This document shows, one piece after another, positions 10,507 to 21,097 of a DNA stretch of 64,000 nt. The stretch is from Prorocentrum cordatum. Taxonomy: Eukaryota > Sar > Dinophyceae > Prorocentrales > Prorocentraceae. The position numbers were made by a program, and so were the translations under genes. The first letter of the stretch is position 1. Each line of letters opens with the position of its first letter. The DNA is taken from assembly GCA_963575745.1 (NCBI GenBank), contig CAUYUJ010014615.1, forward strand, positions 1,930,006 to 1,994,005, in the 5' to 3' direction. Below the pieces are notes generated by a model. The model did not search any database. It had not been told where the DNA came from and was given only the letters and a program-made list of their open reading frames with translations.

Positions 10507-11341
10507 TCAGCAACCAAGCTTTGTAGCGTCGAGCCCAATAGCTGCGACCTGCCCGTCACCTTCCTCGCTGGGTGCCCCAGGGGGCTTGACCGAGGCTCGT
10601 GCAACCTCCATGGCCTGCGCACGCCTCTCATCCAGCTTGACTTTCTTTTCGGCCACCACCTTCTCTGACTCATCAATCTCATTTTGCAGCTCTTGTAGCT
10701 GCACCCGCTTGTTCTCAATGTTTTTTCTCCTGCTTTGCAATCTGAGCGCCCATAGCCTCAATCTTGCGAGTGAGACTGAGAATCCTCGCTGCTGCAGGCT
10801 TCCGCTTGTTGATATCAGCCTGGATCGCATCGCGTTCCGCGCCCAAGCTGGCCTTGAGCGCGGCCCAAGCGAGGCCCTCGCACTTGCTGGCCATGTCCAA
10901 CTGCTTCTCCAGTTCTGCCAGTCGTGCACGAGCCTTTCCTTCATTGAATTGACCATCGTTGTCCGTAGATGTGCTAGCGTCGTCGCCAGCGTCCACGTCC
11001 ATGGCCTCGTCTGTAAATCGTACCTTCTTGACGCCAGACTTGTCACGCTGCTCGCGCAACTGTGCCTCCAGCTTCTTGATGGTGTCCTGGGCTGCCTGGG
11101 GCTGCAGCTTAGTCTGGTTCCACGGGGCCACCTTGTCGGCCGAAGGACCAGCACGGACACTGGGAGACTTGTGCTCCTTGTAGCTGTGGAAGCACGCCCC
11201 TTTTGACCTTCTGCACTGGTAGCAGACGTCCCGTTCTGGTTTATTGAAGAACTTCTCTCCAGTGCGCTGGTGAATGCAGAACCTGCAGAACCGCGTGCGC
11301 TGGTCGGCAGCTGCCAGACCACCGGCGCGGCCAGGCGCCAT
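10507..11341 (-). pseudogene. LINE-type ORF1 protein: Cys-rich finger plus coiled coil, one frameshift
   Basis: From MAPGRAGG (ATG at 11341) the minus strand encodes a Cys-rich module, RFCRFCIHQRTGEKFF..CYQCRRSKGACFHSYKEH (C-x2-C...C-x2-C...C...H). A linker with an acidic patch (DVDAGDDASTSTD) follows, then about 150 residues of heptad-rich helix (ARLAELEKQLDM, LTRKIEAMGAQIAKQEKK). The frame stops at 10715. The frame shifted by one base continues the coiled coil (IENKRVQLQELQNEIDESEK) to a stop at 10507. The switch coincides with an A6 run (minus strand; plus T6 at 10721-10726), so a single inserted base explains it. The layout resembles ORF1 proteins of non-LTR elements, but no reverse transcriptase lies downstream in this window. 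A host nucleic-acid-binding protein is the alternative. Confidence 0.5.
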
Positions 11342-11470
11342 GGCTGGGCCCAGCTGAACAGCACGCTGCGCGCCGTCCTGCGCCACCTTCGCAGCCAGGC
11401 TCGCGAACCCCCAGCCCTTCTGAAGTGTCGGGATCCGCAAGCACAAAATGCTTGTGCCAGAAGGGCTGGG

Positions 11471-11660
11471 GAGGAGAGGAGGAGGAGGAGGAGGAGGAGG
11501 AGGAGGAGGAGGAGGAGGAGGAGGAGGAGGAGGAGGAGGAGGAGGAGGAGGAGGAGGAGGAGGAGGAGGGAGGAGAAGGAGTAGGAGGGGGAGGAGGAGG
11601 AGGAGGAGGAGGAGGAGGAGGAGGAGGAGGAGGAGGAGTAGGAGTAGGAGTAGGAGTCAA
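11471..11660. repeat. (GGA)n array ending in GGAGTA repeats
   Basis: About 190 bp of GGA repeats with one AGGAGTAGGAGG interruption, ending in GTAGGA hexamers. It lies 5' of the LINE ORF1-like sequence on the minus strand. Confidence 0.95.
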
Positions 11661-11935
11661 GCTAGCCAGCTCGAGCGAGTCAAGCATGGCATGCCCAGTC
11701 CCACCCGCCCTCCCACAACATAAGAAGCAAAGCTGGCACAACTGGGGGCCGAAGTCACACCGGCCAGCCGGTTTGGTACAGCTGATGCGGCCGCGATGGC
11801 GGTTGCCGACGGGAACTGGCGAGCGCGTGTTGAATGCCGCGCACGCATTGCCAGACGAGTCGAGAATGGCCCGGTACACCGCAGGAAGCCAGAGGTGGCC
11901 GGAGGAAGCCCGACGGTCTGACAGGACACCCCAAA

Positions 11936-12330
11936 GCATTTTTGTGAAAAAGCATTGGGTTTTTGATGTTTTTATGTTGAAATGCTTGCAAACACACGGT
12001 GTTCGGTAGGATTCTGACATGAACGCGCGAGTGTGCTCTTTGTGGTATTTGTTGCACAGGATTCGCGGCCTGGGTGCATGACAGAGCATCGCGAGTGCAC
12101 CGCGCGATGACGTGAAATCGCTGGATTTGACAGAATTCTTAAGATTCCTATGGTTTTCCTATGATTTCAGCAAGAGAGCCCGGGCGGGAAATTTGTACAA
12201 TTTTTGTGAAAAAAGCATTGGGTTTTTGATGTTTTTATGTTGAAATGCTTGCAAACACACGGTGTTCGGTAGGATTCTGACATGAACGCGCGCGTGTGCT
12301 CTTTGTGGTATTTTTTGCAATGGATTATCG
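11936..12330. repeat. Two near-identical ~115-bp direct repeats, 258 bp apart
   Basis: A block from ATTTTTGTGAAAAA through TGTGCTCTTTGTGGTATT occurs at about 11938-12053 and again at 12195-12312, differing by a few bases and one A. The intervening ~140 bp contains no gene. Confidence 0.85.
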
Positions 12331-12484
12331 CCGTGGACGACAGGACGTCCATGTCGAGAGGAAAAAATAAGAAAAATGTTGATTTTGTATTGTTTTTTAC
12401 AGGTTAGGATGGGACCACCCGGATGCGCCCGCTATCTGCCGGCCTGAGGGGGGAGTAGGAGTATATTCTAATAAGGAATAAGGA

Positions 12485-12752
<268 letters not shown>

Positions 12753-13094
12753 TGGAACTGGAGGACGAGGGCGGAGGGAATAACGTCGCATTATAGTATC
12801 CGCGTTTCATTGGCGTGGTGTTTAGTTGTCCGCAGCAGATCCCCACCGGCATGCTCCTTCTACTTGTCCTGTGCACGCAGGCGCTGTGGTATGCACTTTT
12901 ACCAGCATAAATCCCGAGGGAACGCCGCGCCGGCCCAGTGCACACGTCCGCGCGCGGGCGCAAGGGGTGTGGAAACTGGGCCATATTCGAGGGGGTTGCG
13001 GTGGAATGCCGGGCATGAGGTCGGGGCTCAAGAGACGGGGGTCGATGCAAAGGGGGTCAGACAGAGCGCCGGATTGTGCAGGATCTTGCAGGGC

Positions 13095-13810
13095 CAGGGT
13101 CGCACTGACCCGAAATGTGGTGCCTGTGGCTGTGACACGTGGCGCCTGCGGCCGTGGAATGCGGCGCCTGCGGCTGTGAAATGCGGCGCCTGTTGCTGTG
13201 ACATGTGGGGCCCATGGTTGTGCAGCGCGGGGCCCATGGCTGTGGAATGTGGCGCCAGCGGCTGTGAAATGCGGCGCCTGCGGCTGTGAAATGTGGCGCG
13301 CTCGTGAAATGTGGCGCTTGTGGCTGTGACATGTGGTGCCCGTGGCTGTGAAATGTGGCACCTGTGGCTGTGAAATGTGGCGCCTGTGGCTGTGGAATGT
13401 GGCGCCCCTGGCTGTGAATTGCGGCGCCTTTGGCTGTGAAATGTTCGGCGCCTGCGGCTGTGAAATGCGGCGCGCTCGTCTGTGAAATGCGGCGCCTGCG
13501 GCTGTGAAATGCGGCGCCTGTGGCTGTGAAATGCGGCGCCTTTGGCGGTGAAATGCTCGGCGCCCGCGGCTGTTAAATGCGGCGCCTTTGGCTGTGAAAT
13601 GCGGCGCCTGCGGCTGTGAAATGTGGCGCTTGTTGCTGTGACATGTGGCGGCCATGGCTGTGCAATGTGGCGCCCGCGACTGCGCAGCGCGGCGCCAGCG
13701 GTTGTGCGCCGTGGCGCCAGCAGCAGTGCCATGTGGCGCCAGCGGCTATGCAATGTGACGCTTGCGGCTGCGCAGTGCGGTGCCTGCGGCTGCGCAATGT
13801 GGCGCCTGCG
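13095..13810. repeat. 22-bp minisatellite, block A
   Basis: Degenerate tandem units of GGCGCCTGYGGCTGTGAAATGY (22 nt). Because 22 is not a multiple of 3, the minus strand reads through as a 22-residue protein repeat (HFTATGAAFHSHRRRISQPQ..) cycling through three phases. Positions near 13300 and 13470 carry shortened units. Confidence 0.9.
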
Positions 13811-13989
13811 CATTTTCGCGCGGACCATGCTTACGCGCGCGTTATGCTTGGCGGTTCTGCAATGTGAGGCTTGCACATGCACGTGCGCATTATGCTAACG
13901 CACGTACTATGCTTGCGTGTGTGATATGGCAACGTACGCACCATGCCCACGCACGCGCGCATGGAACGTAGAAACCAAACACAGCAGAT

Positions 13990-14060
13990 GCGGCCACCAC
14001 GGGGCTCGAACCCGCGAACGCCAGCCTAGAGATCCAACGCTTTGCTGACTGAGCTAGACA
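13990..14060 (-). repeat. tRNA-like head 1, cassette A
   Basis: The minus strand has TAGCTCAGTCAG (A-box-like) and GGTTCGAGCCC (B-box) at tRNA spacing, with D-arm and T-arm pairing possible. The middle part (GTTGGATCTCTAGG) resembles a tRNA-Arg anticodon region. The acceptor halves do not pair, so this is a tRNA-derived promoter or SINE head and not a functional tRNA. Confidence 0.6.
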
Positions 14061-14379
14061 ATATAAGTTTTAGAAGCCTGCAATGATATAATTCTGAGAA
14101 GCGCACGCAATGCATAAAATTGACCCCCGCAAGGTCCACGAGAGGCTTCTGAGGGAATACTGCAAGTGAAAGGCGCAAGCGGGGCTTGCGAAAGGTTTCT
14201 GATACGCAGATGGAACGGCGCCTCCGAAAGGCAAATGCGGAGCTGACTCATGGTAGGCCCGCGAGGAGCGAATGAATCTTCTGAGACGCTTCTGAGAGGC
14301 TTGGGCAAATATTTTGGAAAGCGTCCGCCCGTTGGACATCGCGCCATGTTCGAAAGCAGCAAAACGCGCATGCGCCTAC

Positions 14380-14446
14380 CTTGGGGATCGAACCCGCGGC
14401 CCCCAGCTTACATGGCTGGCGCTCCACCGACCGCGCTGGGCGGGAG
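14380..14446 (-). repeat. tRNA-like head 2, cassette A
   Basis: The minus strand has CAGCGCGGTCGGTGG (A-box-like), an anticodon-like arm CCAGC-CATGTAA-GCTGG, and GGTTCGATCCC (B-box). Position 33 of the loop is A, not the invariant T, and the acceptor stem is lost. It is the same orientation as head 1, about 390 bp away. Confidence 0.6.
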
Positions 14447-14699
14447 AAGCTTGCGAAGGATTTCTGAGACGCGTCCAGTTGCAAGGTGCATGGGGGGCCT
14501 ATAGAGCCGCTAGGTGGCCCGCGAGAGACGCACGAGGGGCTTCCGATGGGCCCCCGCGGGCACGCGAGGGGATTCTGAGAGGCGTCAGGGGAGCGCAGTA
14601 CGTAGCATTGTGGAAAATATGTTTTGCGGGCCAATGAGAAGTTGGGCTCTGGGGGGCTTGCAAATAGATCGCGAGAGGCCTCTGATGGGCCAGAAAGAC

Positions 14700-15255
14700 G
14701 TCGTGCAATGCGGCGCATGCGGCTGTGACATGTGGCGCCCGCGGCTGTGAAATGTGGCGCCTGTGGCTGTGACATGTGGCGCCTGTGGCTGTGAAAATGC
14801 GGCGCCTGTGGCTGTGGCGCGCGGCGCGCGTGGCTGTCAAATGCGGCGCCTGCGGCTGTGAAATGCGCGGCGCCTGCGGCTGTGAAATGCGGCGCGCTCG
14901 GCTGTCATGCGCGGCGCCTGCGGCCGTGAACTGTGGCGCCGGTGGCTGTGAAATGCGGCGCCTGTGGCTGTGAAACGCGGCGCCTGTGGCTGTGAAATGC
15001 GGCGCCTGTTGCTGTGAGACGCGGCGCCTGTGGCTGTGAATTGCGGCGCCTGCGGCTGTGACATGTGGCGCCTGTGGCTGTGAACTGTGGCGCCCATGGC
15101 TGTGCAATGTGCGCCCGCGACTGCGCGGCGCGGCGCCAGCGGCTGTGCACTTTAGCGCCAGCAGCAGTGCAATGCGGTGCCAGCGGCTGTTCAATGTGAC
15201 GCCTGCGGCTGTGGAGTGCGGCGCCTGCGGCTGCGCCATGTGGCGCCTGCGCCTG
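14700..15255. repeat. 22-bp minisatellite, block B
   Basis: Same 22-bp family as block A, again followed by a ~180-bp GC-rich link (containing GTGCCATGCTTGCGCGC) and then a tRNA-like head. The order is identical to block A. Confidence 0.9.
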
Positions 15256-15429
15256 TTCGCGCGTGCCATGCTTGCGCGCGTGTTATGCCCGGCGGTTCCG
15301 CAATGCGAGGCTTGCCCATGTACGTGCGCATTATGCTTGCGCACGTGCAATGCTTGTGTACGCGCTGTGGTCGCGCGCGCACCATGCCCACGCACTCGCG
15401 CACGGAGCGCAGAAACAAAACGCATCAGA

Positions 15430-15500
15430 TGCGGCCACCACGGGGCTCGAACCCGCGAGCGCCAGCCTGGAGGGCCGGCGCTTGGCTGATTGAGCTAGAC
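15430..15500 (-). repeat. tRNA-like head 1, cassette B
   Basis: Minus strand: TAGCTCAATCAG and GGTTCGAGCCC boxes. The arm CCGGC-CCTCCAG-GCTGG pairs with two G-T wobbles at most. This is a close copy of the head at 13990-14060, again without a complementary acceptor stem. Confidence 0.6.
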
Positions 15501-15804
15501 GGGAGAAGCCTATGATTGAATTCTGAGAAGCGCATGCAATGCATGAAATTGATTCCTGCGAGGTCCACGAGAGGCTTCCGAGGGAATACTGCAAGTGAGA
15601 GGCGCAAGCGGAGCTTGCGGAGGGTTTCTGATGCGCAAATGGAACGGCGATCCCGAAGGGCAAATGCAGAGCTGACTCATGGTCGGCCTGCGAGGAGCGA
15701 ATGAAGCTTCTGAGACGCTTCTGAGAGGCTTGGGCAAATATTTTGGAAAGCGCCCGCCCGTTGGACATCGCGCCATGTTCGAAACCAGCAGAACACGCGC
15801 GCGC

Positions 15805-15872
15805 CCCTTTGGGGCTCGAACCCGCGGCCCCCAGCTCACATGGCTGGCGCTCCACCGACTGCGCTGGACGGG
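15805..15872 (-). repeat. tRNA-like head 2, cassette B
   Basis: Minus strand: CAGCGCAGTCGG and GGTTCGAGCCC boxes. The arm CCAGC-CATGTGA-GCTGG is intact as a 5-bp stem. It is about 375 bp from head 1 of the same cassette. Confidence 0.6.
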
Positions 15873-16129
15873 AGAAGCTTGCGAGGGATTTCTGAGAAGC
15901 GTCCAGCATGCAAGGTATATGGGGGGCTTATAGAGCCGCCGGGTGGCCCACGAGAGGTTTACGAGGGGCACCCGATGGGCTCTTGAGGGCATGTGAGAGG
16001 ATTCTGAGAGGCGTCAGGGTAGCGGACCACTGTGGAAAAAATAGGTTTGAAGAAGCACATCACAAGGCTGGTATCTGGGGGGCATGCAAATGCATCGTGA
16101 GAGGCCTCTGATGAGCTGATAAGAAGTCG

Positions 16130-17045
16130 TGGCATGCGGCGCATGCGGCTGTGAAATGTGGCGCCTGTGGCTGTGAAATGCGCGGCGCCTGCGGCTGTGA
16201 AATGCGGCGCGCTCGGCTGTGAATTGTGGCGCCTGCGGCTGTGAAATGTAGTGCCTGTGGCTGTGAAACGCGGCGCCTGCGGCTGTGAAATGCGGCGCCT
16301 GCGGCTGTGAAACGCGGCGCCTGCGGCTGTAACGCGCGGGGCCCATGGTTGTGCAGCGCGGCGCCTGCGGCTGTGAAGTTCGGCGCGCGCGGCTGTAAAA
16401 TGCGCGGCGCCTGCGGCTGTGAAAAGCGGCGCGCTCGGCTGTGAAGTGCGGCGCCTGTGGCTGTGAAATGCGGCGCCTGTGGCTGTGAAATGTGGCACCT
16501 GCCTGCGGCTGTGAAATGCGGCGCCTGCGGCTGTGAAATGCGGCGCCCCTGGCTGTGAGTTGAAGCGCCTTTGGCTGTGACATGCTCGGCGCCTGCGGCA
16601 GTGAAATGCGGCGCTTGTGGCTGTGAAATGCGGCGCCTGCGGCTGTGAAATGCGGCGCCTGTGGCTGTGGAATGTGGCGCATGTGGCTGTGAAATGCGGC
16701 GCCTGTGGCTGTGAAATGTGGCACCTGCGTTTGTGAGATGCGGCGCCTGTGGCTGTGAAATGTGGCGCATGTGGCTGTGAAATGTGGCGCCTGTGGCTGT
16801 GAAATGTGACACCTGCGTTTGTGAAATGTCGCGCCTGTGGCTGTGAAATGTGGCGCCTGTTGCTGTGATATTTGGCGGCCATGGCTGTGCAGCGTGGCGC
16901 CCGCGTCTGCGCGGTGCGGCGCCAGCGGCTGTGCACTTTCGCGCCGGCAGCAGTGCAATGTGGTGCCAGCGGCTGTTCAATGTGACGCTTGCGGCTGCGG
17001 GGTGCGGCGCCTGCGGCTGCGCCATGTGGCGCCCGCGCCTGCTCG
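16130..17045. repeat. 22-bp minisatellite, block C
   Basis: The longest block of the 22-bp family (about 40 units), with several CGGCGCGCTCGGCTGTG short variants. It is followed by the same GC-rich link and cassette. Confidence 0.9.
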
Positions 17046-17215
17046 CGCGTACCATGCGTGCGCGCGGGTTATGCTCGGCGGTTGTGCAATGTGAGGCTTG
17101 CCCATGTACGTGCGCATTATGCTCACTTACGTACTATGTTTGCGTGCGTAATATGGCCACGCGCACGCCATGCCTACGCACTCGCGCATGGAGCGCAGAA
17201 ACCAAACACAGCAGA

Positions 17216-17286
17216 TGCGGCCACCACGGGGCTTGAACCCACGACCGCCAGCCTAGAGGGCCAGCGCTTTGCTGATTGAGCTAGAC
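17216..17286 (-). repeat. tRNA-like head 1, cassette C
   Basis: Minus strand: TAGCTCAATCAG and GGTTCAAGCCC boxes. The arm CTGGC-CCTCTAG-GCTGG has a TCT triplet in the anticodon position, consistent with a tRNA-Arg ancestry. Confidence 0.6.
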
Positions 17287-17591
17287 GGGAGAAGCCTATG
17301 ATTGAATTCTGAGAAGCGCATGCAATGCATGAAATTGATTCCCGCGAGGTCCACGAGAAGCTCCCGAGGGAATACTGCAAGTGAGAGGCGCAAGCGGGGC
17401 CTGCGAAGGGTTTCTGATACGCAGATGGAACGGCGCCTCCGAAAGGCAACTGCGGAGCTGACTCGTGGTAGGAACGCGAGGAGCGAATGAGGCTTCCGAG
17501 ATGCTTCTGAGAGGCTTGGGTAAATCTTCTGGAAAGCGTCCGCCCGTTGGACATCGCGCCATGTTCCAAAACCAGCAAATGCGCATGCGCC

Positions 17592-17658
17592 CACCTTGGG
17601 GCTCAAACCCGCGGCCCCCAGCCTACATGGCCGGCGCTCCACCGACTGCGCTGGGCGG
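17592..17658 (-). repeat. tRNA-like head 2, cassette C
   Basis: Minus strand: CAGCGCAGTCGG and GGTTTGAGCCC boxes; the B-box carries one change. This is the third copy of head 2, in the same place relative to head 1. Confidence 0.55.
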
Positions 17659-17874
17659 AAGAAGCTCACGAAGGATTTCTGAGAAGCGCTCAGTTGCAAG
17701 GTATACGGGAGGCCTGTAAGGACGCTGGGCGGCCCGCGACAAACTTACGAGGGGCTTCCGATGGGCTCTTGATGGCATGCGAGAGGATTCTGAGCGGCGT
17801 CAGGGGAGCGTAGCATTGTGGAGGCATGCAAATACATCGTGAGAGGTTTCTGATGAGCTGATAAGATGTCGTGA

Positions 17875-18405
17875 AATGCGGCGTACGCGGCTGTGAAATG
17901 CGGCGCCTGTGGCTGTGGAATGCGCGGCGCCTGCGGCTGTGCAATGCGGCGCGCTCGGCTGTGAATTGTGGTGCCTGCGGCTGTGAAATGTGGTGCCTGT
18001 GGCTGTGACATGTGGCGCCTGTGGTTGTGAAATGTGGCGCCTGTGGCTGTGGAGATGCGGCGCCTGCGGCTGTGACGCGTGGGGCCCGTGGCTGTGCAGT
18101 GTGGCGCCTGTGGCTGTGAGATGTGCGCGGCGCCTGCGGCTGTGACAGGGCGGCGCGCGCGGCTGTGAAATGCGGCGCGCTCTGCTGTGAAATTTGGCGC
18201 TTGTGGCTGTGATACGTGGTGCCTGTGGCTGTGAAATGCGGCACCTGTGGCTGTGCAATGTGGCGCCTGCGGCTGTGAAATGTGGCGCCCCTGGCTGTGA
18301 ATTGCGGCGCCTGTGGCTGTGAAATGCATGGCGCCTGCGGCTGTTAAATGTGGCGCGCTCGGCTGTGAAATGCGGCGCCTGCGGCTGTGAAATGTGGCGC
18401 CTCCC
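17875..18405. repeat. 22-bp minisatellite, block D
   Basis: The fourth block of the same family. It ends abruptly at CTCCCTAGTCGAC and is not followed by another tRNA-like cassette. Confidence 0.9.
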
Positions 18406-18779
18406 TAGTCGACAAAAATAGATACTGGTAGTGTCTATCTTTGGTGCGTGTCTGCTATGGCGAAACCGCGACGCATCTGAGTCGGAGCGCGCGAAACGCG
18501 AGTATATGTTTATGTCGTTTTGATCTGCAATTCGTGTGACCAAATGAAAATAGACACGTGCAAAATAGATAGTGTTACCAAAAATGAATACGGAATCAGC
18601 TTCACGTTTCTTTTTTTTTCTAGGAAAAAGATACGCATTGCAATTTCCTTGGGTTAAGCATAGAAACTCATCAAAACAAACAGAAACTGGTTCGAAAAAA
18701 AAATAGATACTGATAGATTTGGCGCGCGCCGAATCCTTGGCCGAGCCCAAAAATAGACACTCCAAATTCCGCTGAAACG
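18406..18779. repeat. A-rich patch with repeated AAATAGATACT-type motifs
   Basis: AAAATAGATACT, AAAATAGACAC and AAAATAGATAG occur five times in about 350 bp, plus the complement AGTGTCTAT. No ORF is supported. The same motif recurs at 20816-21090 and near 21945. Confidence 0.7.
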
Positions 18780-19500
18780 TCAGAGGTTAAAAGATTGGGT
18801 GGTTCCCTAGGGATTCCTATGTCTTCCTTCAGGATTCCTAGGGATTCCTTAGGGATGCACTCGAGATCCCGAAGTATTCCTGAAGGCTTGCTGAAGGATT
18901 CCCTGGGGATTCCTGCGGATTCCCTATAGGGAATCTTAAAGATTTCCGAAGGATTCCTGAGGATTCCCTATTAGGGATTCCTAAAGATGTCCCTTTGGAT
19001 TCCTACGGATTCCTTATAGGCTTGCAAAGAATTCCCTAAGGATTCCTGATGGATTCTTAAAGATTCCTTACGGATTCCTAAAGATTCCCTAAGGATTCCA
19101 AGGGATTCCAATGGATTCCTTATGGGGTCCTAAGAATTGCCAAGGGATTTCATCGGATTCACTCGGGACTGCTCCGGATTTCCTAAGATCTCCTAACGCT
19201 TCCTGGGGATGTTTTAGCATTCCCGAGGGATTCCTCAGGATTCCCAGAAAGGATTCCTCAGGATTCCTGAAGGATTCCTGAAGGATTCCTTAAGGATTCT
19301 CACAGGATGTCCTAGGATACCCGAAAGATTCCCTACTGGATTCCCTAAGGGTGCCCGAAAGATTCCCTAAGGATTCCCTAGGGATTCCGAAGGATTCCCA
19401 AAAAGGATTCCTAGGGATTCCCTGCGATTCCTTCAAGATCCCCTAGGGCTTCCGCAAGATTCCTCGGGGATTCCGGAGGATTCCCTAAGGATCCCTTAGG
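18780..19500. repeat. Degenerate ~10-bp minisatellite, consensus near AAGGATTCCT
   Basis: More than 50 copies of GGATTCC or a one-base variant at 9-12-bp spacing over 700 bp. Copies are strongly diverged but the spacing is kept. Confidence 0.85.
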
Positions 19501-19608
19501 GATGTGCGTGTGTGTGTGTGTATGTATGTGTGTGTATGTGTGTGTGCGTGTTTGTCTGTCTGTCTGTCTGCCTGTCTGCCTGCCTGCCTGTCTGTCTGTC
19601 TGTCTGGC

Positions 19609-19655
<47 letters not shown>

Positions 19656-19656
19656 G

Positions 19657-19692
<36 letters not shown>

Positions 19693-19810
19693 TGTGTGCG
19701 TGTGTGCGTGTGTGTGCGTGTGTGTGTATGTATGTATGTATGCATGTATGTATGTATGTTGGTATGTACGGATGTATATATATATATGTATATATAGATA
19801 TAGAGACACA
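19500..19810. repeat. Compound GT / GTCT / GTGC / GTAT microsatellite
   Basis: Adjacent blocks of (TG)n, (GTCT)n, (GTGC)n and (TATG)n, ending in an AT run. The frames it creates (Cys-Val, Thr-Asp-Arg) are artefacts. Confidence 0.95.
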
Positions 19811-20485
19811 CACGGCCACTCCTGGATCTCTGGGGGCCCCCCTTGGAGCCCTCTTGGGGCTCTCCGTAGCAGCATTTGAGGGCCCCGAGAGGGCCTCAAT
19901 AGGGCCCCAAGAAGGGCACTCGCGTGACTTCGGTTTGACTCCTCCTGGGCCCTCCTTGGAGCCTTATTGAGGCCCTGCGAGACGGCACTGGAGGTGGAGG
20001 AGGAGGAAGCAGTGAGGAGGAGGAGCAGGGAGGAGGGGGAGGACGAGCAGGAGGAAGGATGGCGAGTTGGACGAGGACGAGGAGGAGGAAGGATGGCGAG
20101 TTGGCGAGTTGGTCGCGTGCCTCTATTTCGACTGGGGGGTGACCCCCTTGGAGCCCTCGTGGGGGCCCTCTTAAAGCATTTTCGGGGCTCTCCAGCGTGG
20201 TCTCGGGGGGCCCCAACTGGCTCCAAGAGGAACCCAAGAGGAGTCCATGAGGGCCCCAGCGGTGTACATGACTCGAGGCTGTGGTTTCATTCACCCCTTG
20301 AACCCTTTCGGGCCCTCTTGGAACCGTCTAGGGGCCTTTCGAGATTCATGGAGGGTCCCGGAGGGCCCCCCGAGTACCCTCAGAGGGCCGAAGAAGGGGT
20401 CCGAGAGGGGCCCAAGAGGGCCTCAGCAGCGTATATGACTCGAAGCTTTGTGTTTACTTACCCCAGGCGCCCTCTTGGGGCCCTT
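19811..20485. repeat. Degenerate GGGGCCCTCTTGG-type oligomer repeat
   Basis: The elements GGGCCC, CTTGGGGCC and CCCCAAGAGG recur at ~10-20-bp spacing, interrupted by a GGA-rich block at 19988-20110. It includes two related segments with GTATATGACTCGAAGC / GTACATGACTCGAGGC near 20440 and 20265. No gene is supported. Confidence 0.65.
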
Positions 20486-20494
20486 CAAGGCCCT

Positions 20495-20536
20495 CCACAC
20501 ACACAAACGTACGCGCGCATGCGCGCGCACGCACGC

Positions 20537-20576
<40 letters not shown>

Positions 20577-20604
20577 TCACACACAGACACACACACACAC
20601 ACAC

Positions 20605-20642
<38 letters not shown>

Positions 20643-20645
20643 GCG
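20495..20645. repeat. (GCAC)n and (CA)n microsatellite
   Basis: About 150 bp of CGCACGCA and ACACAC runs. Confidence 0.95.
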
Positions 20646-20815
20646 CGCACGTACGCCATACACTTTCGCGCGCACCCATACACATGCACACATCGTCACA
20701 TGCATACAGGCCCATGCAGACGTTCACGTGCACGCATCCACGCCACCTTCGATTGAATGTCGTGGACTGTTTGAAGCTGGTCTTCTCAGCTCTACTATGG
20801 TCGCCACTTCGTGCT

Positions 20816-21092
20816 TTAAAAATAGATACTGTCGCTCAAAACAGATACGAAATAAATACTAGCTAGACACCAATAGACACGCAAATCTTGCAACACAGCC
20901 GATGCGCAAAAATATGTTTAGACACTGTCCGAGCTAGATACTTTTAGATATTATGACCACCGGGCCTCAGCGGGAGCACGATAATTTCTAAAAGCGTCTA
21001 TTTGTAAAAAATAGATACTAATAGATACTGTGTGCACGGCGCCTCAACGGGAAGCTCCGAATTTCTAAAAATGTCTATTCTTGTTTCCGGCT
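20816..21092. repeat. Second A-rich patch with AAATAGATACT motifs
   Basis: It contains AAATAGATACTG, AAATAGATACTAATAGATACTG, ATAGACACG and TTAGACACTG, plus two related blocks ending CCTCAGCGGGAGC / CCTCAACGGGAAGC, each followed by TTTCTAAAA. No ORF is supported. Confidence 0.65.
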
Positions 21093-21097
21093 GTCTA

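Noticed and set aside
13990-17658. Functional tRNA genes
   Set aside because: Acceptor stems do not pair and loop position 33 is wrong. Only promoter boxes and some arms are kept.
13095-18405. CRISPR-like array
   Set aside because: Units of 22 bp are directly adjacent without unique spacers and are degenerate; no cas-like genes occur.
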